A DNA stretch of 6,912 bases from Lachnospiraceae bacterium UBA1753 (lineage in GTDB: Bacteria; Bacillota; Clostridia; Lachnospirales; Lachnospiraceae): NCBI GenBank assembly GCA_002317595.1, contig DCHL01000182.1:502-7413 (forward strand), in the 5' to 3' direction. The notes beneath the pieces were generated by a model. It searched no databases. It was given only the letters and a program-made list of their open reading frames with translations, and was not told the DNA's origin. Made by a program: the position numbers and the translations under genes. Each line of letters starts with the position of its first letter. Positions within the stretch are counted from its first letter, which is position 1. This document shows, piece after piece, positions 1 through 6,158 of this stretch.

Positions 1-129
1 CTTAAGAAGAAGGATATCTACGTCCGCCACTGGAACAAGCCCAGGATTGGGGATTACCTGAGAATTACGATTGGAACTGATGAGGAGATGGATGAGCTGT
101 TCAAGGCTCTCAAGGAAATCATAGGATAA
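1..129 (+). CDS. hisC: Histidinol-phosphate aminotransferase, C-terminal end (partial)
   Basis: The window opens in frame within a coding region of 42 codons ending in TAA at 127-129; the start lies outside. The visible protein contains VRHWNKPRIGDYLRITIGT followed by an acidic helix ending FKALKEIIG. This matches the C-terminal end of HisC, a PLP-dependent class I/II aminotransferase, where the R-hydrophobic-T-hG-T segment (the arginine of YLRITIG) is the region that binds the substrate carboxylate/phosphate. HisC converts imidazole-acetol phosphate and glutamate to histidinol phosphate and 2-oxoglutarate in cytoplasmic histidine synthesis. A related class I/II aminotransferase is the main alternative, but the RHWN...RIGDYLRIT wording is typical of HisC. 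No terminator follows, so its transcript may run into the next gene. Confidence 0.82.
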   Translation, partial: LKKKDIYVRHWNKPRIGDYLRITIGTDEEMDELFKALKEIIG

Positions 130-177
130 AACATCATCAGATTATGAAATCATCAGATGGTGAAATCATCGCAGAAA
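130..177 (+). repeat. 16-bp imperfect tandem repeat, three units
   Basis: Directly after the hisC stop codon, three 16-nt units follow each other: 130-145, 146-161 and 162-177. They share the core (g/a)a(a/c)atcatc; units 1 and 2 also share the following agat, while unit 3 diverges in its second half. The block lies in the 76-nt spacer between hisC and the membrane protein gene. An 8-bp inverted repeat (aaaacatc at 128-135, gatgtttt at 181-188) encloses it, which could close a large loop in RNA. No role is evident; it may be a slippage remnant or a protein/RNA binding site. Confidence 0.55.
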
Positions 178-205
178 AGAGATGTTTTGAAAGAAAGGAA
201 CTGTT

Positions 206-727
206 ATGTCTGGTTTTGCAACATGGTTTGCGGCAACCCTGGGACAGGTGATGCCCAAGGAAATCGCTGTACTTATTATATCAATGATACCTCTTATTGA
301 GCTCAGAGGCGCCGTGCCTGTAGGTGTGGGCCTTCAGATGCCTGTCTGGGAGGTTATGCTGATTGCTATTGTGGGAAATATGATCCCAGTGCCCTTTATC
401 TATCTTTTTGCGAGAAAAATTCTCGTGTGGGGCTCTGACAAGCCTGTGATTGGCGGATTCTTCAAGTGGTGCTTAAACAAGGGCGAGAAGGGCGGAAAGA
501 AGCTTCAGGATGCGGCAAAGAACGGTCTGTATATTGCACTTCTCCTGTTTGTTGGAATTCCCCTTCCGGGAACCGGCGCATGGACAGGAACTCTTGCGGC
601 TTCAATTCTGGATATGGATTTTAAGAAGAGTATCATAGCAGTTATGGGCGGCGTGCTTCTGGCGGGAGTAATCATGCTTGTGGTATCGCTTCTCGGCTTT
701 GGTGCGCTGGGAGCAGTAGCGGGCTGA
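206..727 (+). CDS. Small multidrug-export-family membrane protein (COG2426)
   Basis: The 173-residue protein is mostly hydrophobic and carries two hallmarks of the COG2426 / Sm_multidrug_ex family: ELRGAVPVG at residues 32-40 and PLPGTGAWTG at 119-128. Hydrophobic stretches at about 18-31, 49-69, 108-120 and 141-169 suggest membrane segments, with the two glycine/proline motifs probably forming re-entrant turns as in DedA-like proteins. A basic loop at about 88-105 (NKGEKGGKK) should face the cytoplasm. The family name 'small multidrug export' is historical and the true substrate is not established, so transport of drugs should not be assumed. The ATG at 206 has an AAAGGA Shine-Dalgarno just upstream (about 194-199). 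Length is normal for the family. It is followed 52 nt later by the methyltransferase gene. Confidence 0.85.
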   Translation: MSGFATWFAATLGQVMPKEIAVLIISMIPLIELRGAVPVGVGLQMPVWEVMLIAIVGNMIPVPFIYLFARKILVWGSDKPVIGGFFKWCLNKGEKGGKKLQDAAKNGLYIALLLFVGIPLPGTGAWTGTLAASILDMDFKKSIIAVMGGVLLAGVIMLVVSLLGFGALGAVAG

Positions 728-754
728 TAGGTGCATGAGGCATTGGCCTTCGCT

Positions 755-770
755 GGAGGAGTAATTTAGG
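755..770 (+). promoter_or_regulatory. Ribosome binding region of the methyltransferase, unusually spaced
   Basis: A strong GGAGGA (755-760) lies 19 nt before the ATG at 780, much farther than the usual 5-10 nt. A weaker AGG at 768-770 has normal spacing (9 nt). No in-frame ATG, GTG or TTG exists between the in-frame TAA at 762-764 and the ATG, so the start cannot be moved upstream to suit the strong site. Either the weak AGG is used, or the strong site loads ribosomes across a folded spacer. Confidence 0.45.
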
Positions 771-779
771 TTAATTTCA

Positions 780-1634
780 ATGAGTACAAATATGGATGAG
801 GCATACACGGGCTTTGCCGGAGTCTATGATGAGTTCATGGACAATGTTCCCTATGAGGAATGGGCAGAGTTTATTATTGGCCGACTTTTGGAAAATGGAA
901 TAGAGGATGGCCTGGTGCTTGACCTTGGCTGCGGGACGGGAACCCTCACGAGGCTTCTTGCGCAAAGGGGCTTTGACATGATTGGTGTCGATGGCTCCCT
1001 GGATATGCTGGAAATAGCAAGGCAGTGCAGCGCCAAAGGTGCTGCGGCGCAGAAGCCTGCCTCAGAAGGTGAGCCTCTCGCTGCTGCGCAGGGGCCTGGC
1101 AAGGGCAGCGAGATTCTTTATCTCTGTCAGGACATGCGTGAGTTTGAGCTCTACGGAACTGTTAAGGCTGTGGTGAGTGTGTGTGACAGCCTCAACTACA
1201 TCACAGAACCTTCGGAGCTTAAGACGGTATTCAGGCTGGTAAACAACTATCTCGAGAGAGGTGGACTGTTTATTTTTGACCTGAACACTCCCTTCAAATT
1301 CAGGGAGATGCTGGGAGATTCCACCTTCGCGGAGGACAGGGACAACAAGGCGTTCATCTGGGACAACTGCTTCGATGAAGAGAGCGGCATCAATGAGTAT
1401 GCGCTTACACTTTTCACAGAAGATGAGGATGGGAGATATACTAAGAGTACTGAGCTTCATTATGAGCGGTGCTACGACATTGATGAGATAAAGTCTCTGC
1501 TTGCTGAGGCAGGGATGGAATTTGTGGGCGCATTTGCGGATTACACCGATGAGCCCTATAAAGTGGACAGCGAGGCTGAGAGAATGGTGATTGTCGCCAG
1601 GGAAGGCTTCCAGGAAGGGAAAAAATATGAGTGA
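780..1634 (+). CDS. Class I SAM-dependent methyltransferase
   Basis: The 284-residue cytoplasmic protein has a Rossmann-fold methyltransferase core. Motif I, VLDLGCGTG, is at residues 46-54; the acidic end of strand 2 is D71 in GVDGS; CQDMREF at 116-122 supplies the residue next to adenine; VSVCDSLNYI follows at 132-141 and GGLFIFDLNT at 161-170. The N-terminal FAGVYDEFMDNVPYEEW and the C-terminal half resemble the uncharacterised YqeM-like methyltransferases of Firmicutes. The substrate cannot be told from sequence. Residues 84-109 form an Ala/Gly/Pro/Lys-rich insert between strands 2 and 3, containing a 13-residue internal duplication that looks like a flexible linker. The stop codon overlaps the start of hslO by 8 nt, implying translational coupling. 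A start at M5 (792) is possible but has no better ribosome binding site. Confidence 0.85.
   Translation: MSTNMDEAYTGFAGVYDEFMDNVPYEEWAEFIIGRLLENGIEDGLVLDLGCGTGTLTRLLAQRGFDMIGVDGSLDMLEIARQCSAKGAAAQKPASEGEPLAAAQGPGKGSEILYLCQDMREFELYGTVKAVVSVCDSLNYITEPSELKTVFRLVNNYLERGGLFIFDLNTPFKFREMLGDSTFAEDRDNKAFIWDNCFDEESGINEYALTLFTEDEDGRYTKSTELHYERCYDIDEIKSLLAEAGMEFVGAFADYTDEPYKVDSEAERMVIVAREGFQEGKKYE
1041..1118 (+). repeat. 39-bp in-frame tandem duplication inside the methyltransferase
   Basis: The segment 1041-1079 (residues 88-100, starting AAAQKPAS) is followed by a diverged second copy at 1080-1118 (residues 101-113, starting AAAQGPGK). The first 20 bases of the copies agree at 16 positions (gctgcggcgcag versus gctgctgcgcag, then aagcctgc versus ggggcctgg-type sequence); the remainder is weaker, sharing mainly the Glu and final Leu. 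The stretch is clearly more GC-rich than the surrounding gene. Confidence 0.5.
1612..1619 (+). promoter_or_regulatory. Ribosome binding site deciding the hslO start
   Basis: AGGAAGGG lies 7 nt upstream of the ATG at 1627, inside the end of the methyltransferase gene. It favours ATG 1627 over the in-frame TTG at 1591, which would add 12 residues of no Hsp33 character. Confidence 0.75.
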
Positions 1635-2514
1635 AGATTACATACTCAGGGCAACGGCAGCGGGCGGCCAGATCAGGGCCTTTGCTGCTACGACAAAAAA
1701 TATGGTAGAGACTGCAAGGGCAGCACATGATACGAGCCCTGTGGTTACAGCAGCTCTCGGCAGGTCGCTGACAGCCGGAGCCATGATGGGAAGCATGTTA
1801 AAGGGCGAGAAGGACGTGCTCACGCTTCAGTTCAGGGGCGATGGCCCTATGAAGGGAATCACTGTGACAGCGGGATCGGATTCATACACAAAGGGCTATG
1901 CACTCAATCCAAGTGTCCTGATTCATGCAAAGGCGAATGGAAAGCTTGATGTGTCAGGCGCCCTGGGCAATGGTTACTTAAATGTAATTAAGGATATGGG
2001 CCTTAAGGAACCCTACAATGGAAGGGTCGACCTTGTGTCTGGAGAGATTGCAGAGGACCTCACCTACTATTTTGCGACCTCTGAGCAGGTGCCTTCCTCA
2101 GTAGGTCTCGGCGTCCTTATGAATAAGGACAACACAGTGCGTCAGGCAGGTGGATTCATACTTCAGCTGATGCCCTTTGCCACAGATGCAATCATCACAC
2201 AGCTCGAAGCTAATCTTCAGTTTGTAAAGCCTGTTACAACCATGCTTGATGAGGGAATGGGTCCTGAGGATATCCTTAGGGCACTGGTGGAGCCCCTTGA
2301 TATCGAGGTTCTCGACACAATCCCTACAGGCTTCAGATGTGACTGCAGCCATGAAAGGGTATCAGGGGTGATCGCTTCTCTTGGCAGGAAGGACCTTGAG
2401 GACATGATTAAGGACGGCGAGGATATAGAGGTTAAGTGTCAGTTCTGCAATACGGCCTACAAGTTCAGTGTTGACGAACTGAAAGAGATATTAAAGCACG
2501 GTAAGAGAAAATAA
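1627..2514 (+). CDS. hslO: Redox-regulated chaperone Hsp33
   Basis: The 295-residue protein begins MSEDYILRATAAGGQIRAFA, the usual Hsp33 N-terminus, and is of normal length. The C-terminal redox switch is intact: C238-D-C240 and C271-QF-C274 form the CxC...CxxC zinc site. In the family, oxidants plus unfolding conditions oxidise these cysteines, release zinc, and turn the protein into an ATP-independent holdase that binds unfolding proteins in the cytoplasm. The middle region contains the conserved GDGPMKGITV (71-80) and SSVGLGVLMN (157-166) segments. It overlaps the preceding methyltransferase gene by 8 nt and is followed 13 nt later by nadE, so all three are probably co-transcribed. No dedicated promoter is visible. 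Confidence 0.97.
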   Translation: MSEDYILRATAAGGQIRAFAATTKNMVETARAAHDTSPVVTAALGRSLTAGAMMGSMLKGEKDVLTLQFRGDGPMKGITVTAGSDSYTKGYALNPSVLIHAKANGKLDVSGALGNGYLNVIKDMGLKEPYNGRVDLVSGEIAEDLTYYFATSEQVPSSVGLGVLMNKDNTVRQAGGFILQLMPFATDAIITQLEANLQFVKPVTTMLDEGMGPEDILRALVEPLDIEVLDTIPTGFRCDCSHERVSGVIASLGRKDLEDMIKDGEDIEVKCQFCNTAYKFSVDELKEILKHGKRK

Positions 2515-2516
2515 GT

Positions 2517-2522
2517 GGAGGG
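2517..2522 (+). promoter_or_regulatory. Ribosome binding site for the GTG start of nadE
   Basis: GGAGGG is spaced 5 nt from the GTG at 2528, in the 13-nt gap after hslO. It supports GTG 2528 as the true start. The nearest in-frame ATG (2615, residue 30) would cut into the nitrilase domain. Confidence 0.75.
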
Positions 2523-2527
2523 TAATC

Positions 2528-4453
2528 GTGAAGCACGGTTTTATCAAAGTTGCAGCGGCAACACCTGAGATTAAGGTGGCTGATCCTGACTTCAACTCAG
2601 CAGCAGTAATTGAAATGGCAAAGGAAGCCGGCAAGGGCGGGGCGAAGATTATTGTCTTCCCTGAGCTCGTGCTCTCTGGCTATACATGTCAGGACCTGTT
2701 TCTTCAGGAGACCTTGATTGAGGGTTGTAAACAGGCGTTAACTGAGACGGCGAAGGCCACAAAGGACGTTGATGCACTTATCTTTGTGGGACTTCCCTTT
2801 GAAAAGGACGGAAAACTCTACAACGTGGCGGCAGCTCTTAATAGAGGTAGAGTCCTTGCAATTATTCCCAAGAGAAACCTGCCAAATTATGCAGAGTTCT
2901 ACGAGGCGAGACATTTCTGCCGCGGTGATTTTGAGGCGGAGGATATATTTTTTGACGGAGAGAGCGTTCCCTTCGGAATGGACATTCTTCTTAAGGAGAC
3001 AGCCACAGGGCTTCCGCTTACTGTGGGCGCTGAACTCTGTGAGGACCTCTGGGTTCCTGATCCTCCGTCAACAGGACTTGCGCTGGTGGGAGCCAATGTC
3101 ATCGTAAACCTGTCAGCCAGCAACGAGATTGTATGCAAGGACAATTATAGAAGAAATCTCGTATCTATGACATCAGCGAGACTTGTGAGTGCATATATAT
3201 ATTCAAGTGCCGGTGAGGGTGAGTCGACCCAGGACCTCGTATTTGGCGGACACAACATTATTGCAGAGAATGGAAGCATCATAAAGGAGTCAAAGCTCTT
3301 TACGACAGGGGTTGTCTACGGCGATATCGACCTTCACAGAATCATGTCAGAGAGACGCAGGATGACGACCTATCCTGGCGACAATGCAACTTCCCAGGGA
3401 TACAGAACGGTAGGATTCACGCTTGAAAAGACAGAGACTGAGCTTATCAGATTTTTTGCCCCCACTCCCTTTGTCCCTTCTGATGAGATGGGAAGACGAG
3501 AGAGATGCGAGGAGATTCTCACAATCCAGGCGCTGGGTCTTAAAAAGAGACTGGTTCATACAGGCTGTAAGAATGCGGTCATCGGTCTGTCGGGCGGACT
3601 TGATTCCACGCTTGCACTGCTTGTAATGGCTAAGGCTTTTGATATGAGCGGCCTTGACAGGTCGGGAATACAGTGTATTACAATGCCCTGCTTTGGAACT
3701 ACGGACAGGACCTATGACAATGCATGTACACTTGCAAAGTCCATTGGTGCGACTCTCACTGAGATAAGGCTCGAGGAGGCCGTGCGGCTTCACTTCAGGG
3801 ACATCGGACAGGACGAGAGCGTACATGATGTCACGTACGAGAACGGACAGGCCCGCGAGAGGACACAGGTACTTATGGACTATGCCAACAAGGTTGGCGG
3901 CATGGTAATCGGTACTGGCGATATGTCGGAGCTGGCTCTGGGATGGGCGACTTATAACGGCGATCACATGTCAATGTACGGAGTCAACGCCTCCGTTCCC
4001 AAGACTCTTGTGAGACACCTGGTGCGCTACTATGCAGACACCTGCGGCGACGAGCAGCTCTCAGCAGTTCTTCTTGATGTGCTTGATACACCGGTCAGCC
4101 CTGAGCTTCTCCCCCCGACCGAGGGACAGATTTCCCAGAAGACAGAGGATCTTGTGGGACCCTACGAGCTTCATGATTTCTTCATGTACTATGTGCTGAG
4201 ACTCGGATTCGCTCCGTCGAAGATATACAGAATAGCAAAGCTTGCCTTTGCAGGAAAATATGAGAACGAAGTAATCTACAAGTGGCTCAATACCTTCTAT
4301 AGAAGATTTTTTGCCCAGCAGTTTAAGCGTTCCTGTCTGCCTGACGGCCCTAAGGTCGGTACAGTTGCGGTGTCACCTAGAGGCGATCTGAGAATGCCCA
4401 GTGATGCAAGCCGTGCACTCTGGCTTAAGGATCTTGAGAATTTGGAAAAATAA
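2528..4453 (+). CDS. nadE: Glutamine-dependent NAD+ synthetase
   Basis: The 641-residue, two-domain cytoplasmic enzyme makes NAD+ from nicotinic acid adenine dinucleotide, ATP and glutamine, the last step of NAD synthesis. The N-terminal nitrilase-type glutaminase domain (about 1-300) shows the Glu-Lys-Cys triad: E46 in VFPELVLSGYT, K115 in IPKRNLPNY and C171 in GAELCEDLW. The C-terminal synthetase domain (about 325-641) has the ATP pyrophosphatase P-loop SGGLDS at 355-360 and GTGDMSELALGW at 462-473, followed by YNGDHMSMYGVNASVPK. Ammonia is channelled between the two sites in this family. Length fits the long, glutamine-using form, not the short ammonia-dependent one. Translation starts at GTG 2528 with a GGAGGG site. 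It sits 13 nt after hslO and 39 nt before the exported hydrolase. Confidence 0.97.
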   Translation: MKHGFIKVAAATPEIKVADPDFNSAAVIEMAKEAGKGGAKIIVFPELVLSGYTCQDLFLQETLIEGCKQALTETAKATKDVDALIFVGLPFEKDGKLYNVAAALNRGRVLAIIPKRNLPNYAEFYEARHFCRGDFEAEDIFFDGESVPFGMDILLKETATGLPLTVGAELCEDLWVPDPPSTGLALVGANVIVNLSASNEIVCKDNYRRNLVSMTSARLVSAYIYSSAGEGESTQDLVFGGHNIIAENGSIIKESKLFTTGVVYGDIDLHRIMSERRRMTTYPGDNATSQGYRTVGFTLEKTETELIRFFAPTPFVPSDEMGRRERCEEILTIQALGLKKRLVHTGCKNAVIGLSGGLDSTLALLVMAKAFDMSGLDRSGIQCITMPCFGTTDRTYDNACTLAKSIGATLTEIRLEEAVRLHFRDIGQDESVHDVTYENGQARERTQVLMDYANKVGGMVIGTGDMSELALGWATYNGDHMSMYGVNASVPKTLVRHLVRYYADTCGDEQLSAVLLDVLDTPVSPELLPPTEGQISQKTEDLVGPYELHDFFMYYVLRLGFAPSKIYRIAKLAFAGKYENEVIYKWLNTFYRRFFAQQFKRSCLPDGPKVGTVAVSPRGDLRMPSDASRALWLKDLENLEK

Positions 4454-4479
4454 TGGGTTGCTGTTTCGTGTAATCTGAG

Positions 4480-4484
4480 GGAGG
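4480..4484 (+). promoter_or_regulatory. Ribosome binding site deciding the start of the exported hydrolase
   Basis: GGAGG at 4480-4484 runs into the GTG at 4484-4486, so that GTG cannot be the start it serves. The ATG at 4493 is 8 nt downstream, ideal spacing; ATG 4496 (11 nt) is the second choice. Confidence 0.7.
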
Positions 4485-4492
4485 TGAGCAGC

Positions 4493-5341
4493 ATGATGGA
4501 TTGTACTGGAAAAAATAGGGGTAAGAGATGCATGCGTGTGTTGAGAAGAATGGCATGCCTTTCTCTGGCTGTTGTGCTGTGGGTCTGCGCCAGCGGATTT
4601 GATTTCCCTGAATACGACAACTACATGAATGTAAGTATCAATAATGGCAGCAATATTATTCTCGTCGGTGATTCAAGAACCGTGAATGGGTCTCACGATA
4701 CGGGAGATACGAGGGTTGACTGGCTGGCCTGCGCGGGAACAAAATACGATGTGTTTGAGCAGGTATATATGCCAATGCTCGATGCCTCGGATTTGAACGG
4801 CAAGACTATTGTCATCCTCTATGGAATAAATGATCTCATGCAGGATGGTGTTGACAGTGCTCTTCTGCACTGGAGTAATTTCTACAACCGCCAGGCGCAG
4901 GGGTGGATAAGGAGAGGGGCCACAATTAAGACTGCCACGGTCCCAGGGATTGATTATGGAATCTGCTTTTTCTATCCTAGCCTCATCACAGAGGAGGCAG
5001 TGGATGAATTCAATGAGAAGGTTGACAGATACAATAGTGAACTTCGGGCGGCGCTTCCTGATAATGTTGAGCTGATTCCTGTCCATACATTTACAGAGAA
5101 TCCGTACGTTGACGGACTTCACTATTCGAAGCAGGACAGTATTCTTATATACACTTCGATTATTGACAGGCTCGCTCCAAAGAGCAGCGTAAAGAACGGC
5201 AGCTCGTCGAGAAGAACGCAGTCTTCAAGCAGGAAGAACACCTCGTCAAGAAGGACACAGTCTTCGAGCAGAAAGCAGTCATCGAGCAGAAGAAGCAGCT
5301 CTTCGAGAAAGACGCAGTCTTCGAGCAGGAAAGGGCAGTAG
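4493..5341 (+). CDS. Exported SGNH/GDSL-type hydrolase with Ser/Arg/Lys repeat tail
   Basis: The protein has 282 residues from ATG 4493. A basic start (KNRGKRCMRVLRR, 7-19) and hydrophobic stretch (about 20-36, CLSLAVVLWVCASGF) form a signal peptide or N-terminal anchor; no good lipobox is seen. The SGNH catalytic blocks are recognisable: ILVGDSRT with the nucleophile S61, YGINDL (110-115) with N113, and VDGLHYS (206-212) with D207 and H210. Such enzymes remove or transfer acyl groups on sugars, lipids or cell-wall polymers; the substrate here is unknown. Residues 237-282 are seven imperfect units of the type SSSR(R/K)xQ, giving a strongly cationic, probably disordered tail that could bind anionic wall polymers outside the cell. 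It follows nadE by 39 nt with no terminator, so may be co-transcribed with it. The stop TAG at 5339-5341 interrupts the repeat pattern. Confidence 0.8.
   Translation: MMDCTGKNRGKRCMRVLRRMACLSLAVVLWVCASGFDFPEYDNYMNVSINNGSNIILVGDSRTVNGSHDTGDTRVDWLACAGTKYDVFEQVYMPMLDASDLNGKTIVILYGINDLMQDGVDSALLHWSNFYNRQAQGWIRRGATIKTATVPGIDYGICFFYPSLITEEAVDEFNEKVDRYNSELRAALPDNVELIPVHTFTENPYVDGLHYSKQDSILIYTSIIDRLAPKSSVKNGSSSRRTQSSSRKNTSSRRTQSSSRKQSSSRRSSSSRKTQSSSRKGQ
5201..5338 (+). repeat. Coding repeat: seven SSSR(R/K) units
   Basis: Forty-six codons encode seven imperfect units of 6-7 residues: SSSRRTQ, SSSRKNT, SSRRTQ, SSSRKQ, SSSRRS, SSSRKTQ, SSSRKGQ. At DNA level the phrase cagtcttcgagcag and variants recurs with several synonymous codon changes (tcg/tca/tct, agc/agt, aga/agg), so the array is not a fresh duplication. 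The composition is almost wholly Ser, Arg, Lys, Gln and Thr, without acidic residues. Confidence 0.85.
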
Positions 5342-5363
5342 TCGAGTGTGCGTAAGAAGTAGA

Positions 5364-6056
5364 TCAGACTCTGAGAATGTATTTATCCTTGATGGCTGTG
5401 ACCTTGGCACCGAGGGCAAAGTGGAGATTCAGGGAAGCAAGATTGCAGCTTGATATCTCACCGTAGTACATGCGGGTTCCACCCTGCCTTATGTAATCAA
5501 GCGTTCCGATATAGAGTGGAAGTGCAGCCATGCGTCCCTTTATTCCGGGAAGGGTTGCACCGAGAAGATTGGCGATTCCGCCTTCGGGCGATGGCTTCAA
5601 AATGGTACAGCCGATGAGATTTCCATCTGATACTGCTGTTATTGGAGTCGCGTTAGTATCCTTTAGGTATTCAATATAGCCGTCAATCACATCATTGGCT
5701 TGAATCTGGTCAAATTCCTTTGTGAGATGGAAACGACGGTCTTCAGTATATGCCTTATGGTACAGCTGAGTCATTAATTCTGAATAATCTGATCCTGGTG
5801 ATACTATTATTCCAGAACTTCCATTTTGAATCTGAACAATTTTCTCGTTGATTAATGAGCTGTTTGTATCAATTTGAACGCGAATAAGCCTGTCGAGGAA
5901 TTCGAATCCTGCAGCTTTCAGTTCGTTCTGGCTTTGGAAATCATTATATGAGCACTCGCATATTACATATTTTGCATTGTCTGGTGCATTGACGGTAATA
6001 TCGTCATTCATTTCGATATAGATAATTTTGCTATCAGATGATTTAAATTCAAACAT
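5364..6056 (-). CDS. GNAT-family acetyltransferase, WecD/RffC-like
   Basis: The protein has 230 residues if started at the ATG at 6056-6054, which has a GAGG site 8 nt upstream; an earlier ATG at 6107 would overlap the probable promoter and lacks family support. The N-terminal region includes QNELKAAGFEFLDRLIRVQID (about 43-63) and the middle AYTEDRRFHL (102-111), an arrangement like the TDP-fucosamine acetyltransferase WecD. The C-terminal GNAT core has ITAVSDGNLIGCTIL (139-153), then LPGIKGRMAALPLY (169-182) as a CoA-binding loop of weak consensus, and ISSCNLASLNLHFALGAK (201-218), the usual N-x-x-S-x-x-hh-x-LG ending. It likely transfers an acyl group from CoA to an amino group, perhaps an amino sugar of a surface glycan; the substrate is inferred only from resemblance. 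It is convergent with the exported hydrolase and divergent from the carrier protein. The 5' half is much more AT-rich than the 3' half. Confidence 0.7.
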   Translation of the reverse strand: MFEFKSSDSKIIYIEMNDDITVNAPDNAKYVICECSYNDFQSQNELKAAGFEFLDRLIRVQIDTNSSLINEKIVQIQNGSSGIIVSPGSDYSELMTQLYHKAYTEDRRFHLTKEFDQIQANDVIDGYIEYLKDTNATPITAVSDGNLIGCTILKPSPEGGIANLLGATLPGIKGRMAALPLYIGTLDYIRQGGTRMYYGEISSCNLASLNLHFALGAKVTAIKDKYILRV

Positions 6057-6064
6057 TGTATATA

Positions 6065-6068
6065 CCTC
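6065..6068 (-). promoter_or_regulatory. Ribosome binding site deciding the acetyltransferase start
   Basis: On the - strand GAGG lies 8 nt before the ATG at 6056. It supports the 230-residue form over a 247-residue one. Confidence 0.65.
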
Positions 6069-6097
6069 ACTTTGCCTGTTACGTATAACTCTCCAAC

Positions 6098-6106
6098 AGT
6101 ATAGCA
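6098..6106 (-). promoter_or_regulatory. Putative extended -10 promoter for the acetyltransferase
   Basis: Read on the - strand, TGC-TATACT is an extended -10 element (TGn plus five of six matches to TATAAT). No convincing -35 lies 16-18 nt upstream, which is tolerated for extended -10 promoters. Transcription would start near 6090, giving a leader of about 35 nt before the ATG at 6056. Confidence 0.45.
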
Positions 6107-6129
6107 CAAAGGGGCAGGGAATAAGGATA

Positions 6130-6158
6130 TAGACAGAGAATAATTTTTTTGATACAAT
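6130..6158 (+). promoter_or_regulatory. Putative sigma-A-type promoter for the carrier protein gene
   Basis: TAGACA at 6130-6135 (five of six to TTGACA) and TACAAT at 6153-6158 (five of six to TATAAT) are separated by exactly 17 nt. Transcription would begin near 6165, leaving a leader of about 65 nt that is AT-rich and shows no strong structure. The element sits back to back with the opposite promoter at 6098-6106. Confidence 0.6.

Noticed and set aside
128..188. Inverted repeat after hisC as an intrinsic terminator
   Set aside because: The arms are 8 bp and AT-rich, the loop is 45 nt, and the short T run is part of the arm itself.
1062..1460. A 132-codon open frame on the - strand opposite the methyltransferase
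   Set aside because: It overlaps the conserved methyltransferase core and its translation has no recognisable features.
1591..1626. TTG start giving a 12-residue longer Hsp33
   Set aside because: The added residues are unlike Hsp33 N-termini, and AGGAAGGG is placed for the ATG at 1627.
3347..3967. A 206-codon open frame on the - strand opposite nadE
   Set aside because: It lies wholly inside nadE, whose protein has all catalytic motifs; the translation is rich in Ser, His, Cys and Arg, matches no family known to me, and has no ribosome binding site of note.
4673..5122. A 149-codon open frame on the - strand opposite the exported hydrolase
   Set aside because: It is a shadow of a recognisable SGNH domain on the + strand and shows no domain or signal of its own.
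5201..5338. Repeat array as a CRISPR or mobile-element remnant
   Set aside because: The units are 18-21 bp, in frame, without spacers, and continue the reading frame of the hydrolase.
5364..5374. Palindrome tcaga-c-tctga as a terminator between the convergent genes
   Set aside because: The loop would be a single base and there is no T-tract on either side.
6057..6107. ATG at 6107 giving a 247-residue acetyltransferase
   Set aside because: It would overlap the probable -10 element, and the ATG at 6056 has a well-spaced GAGG.
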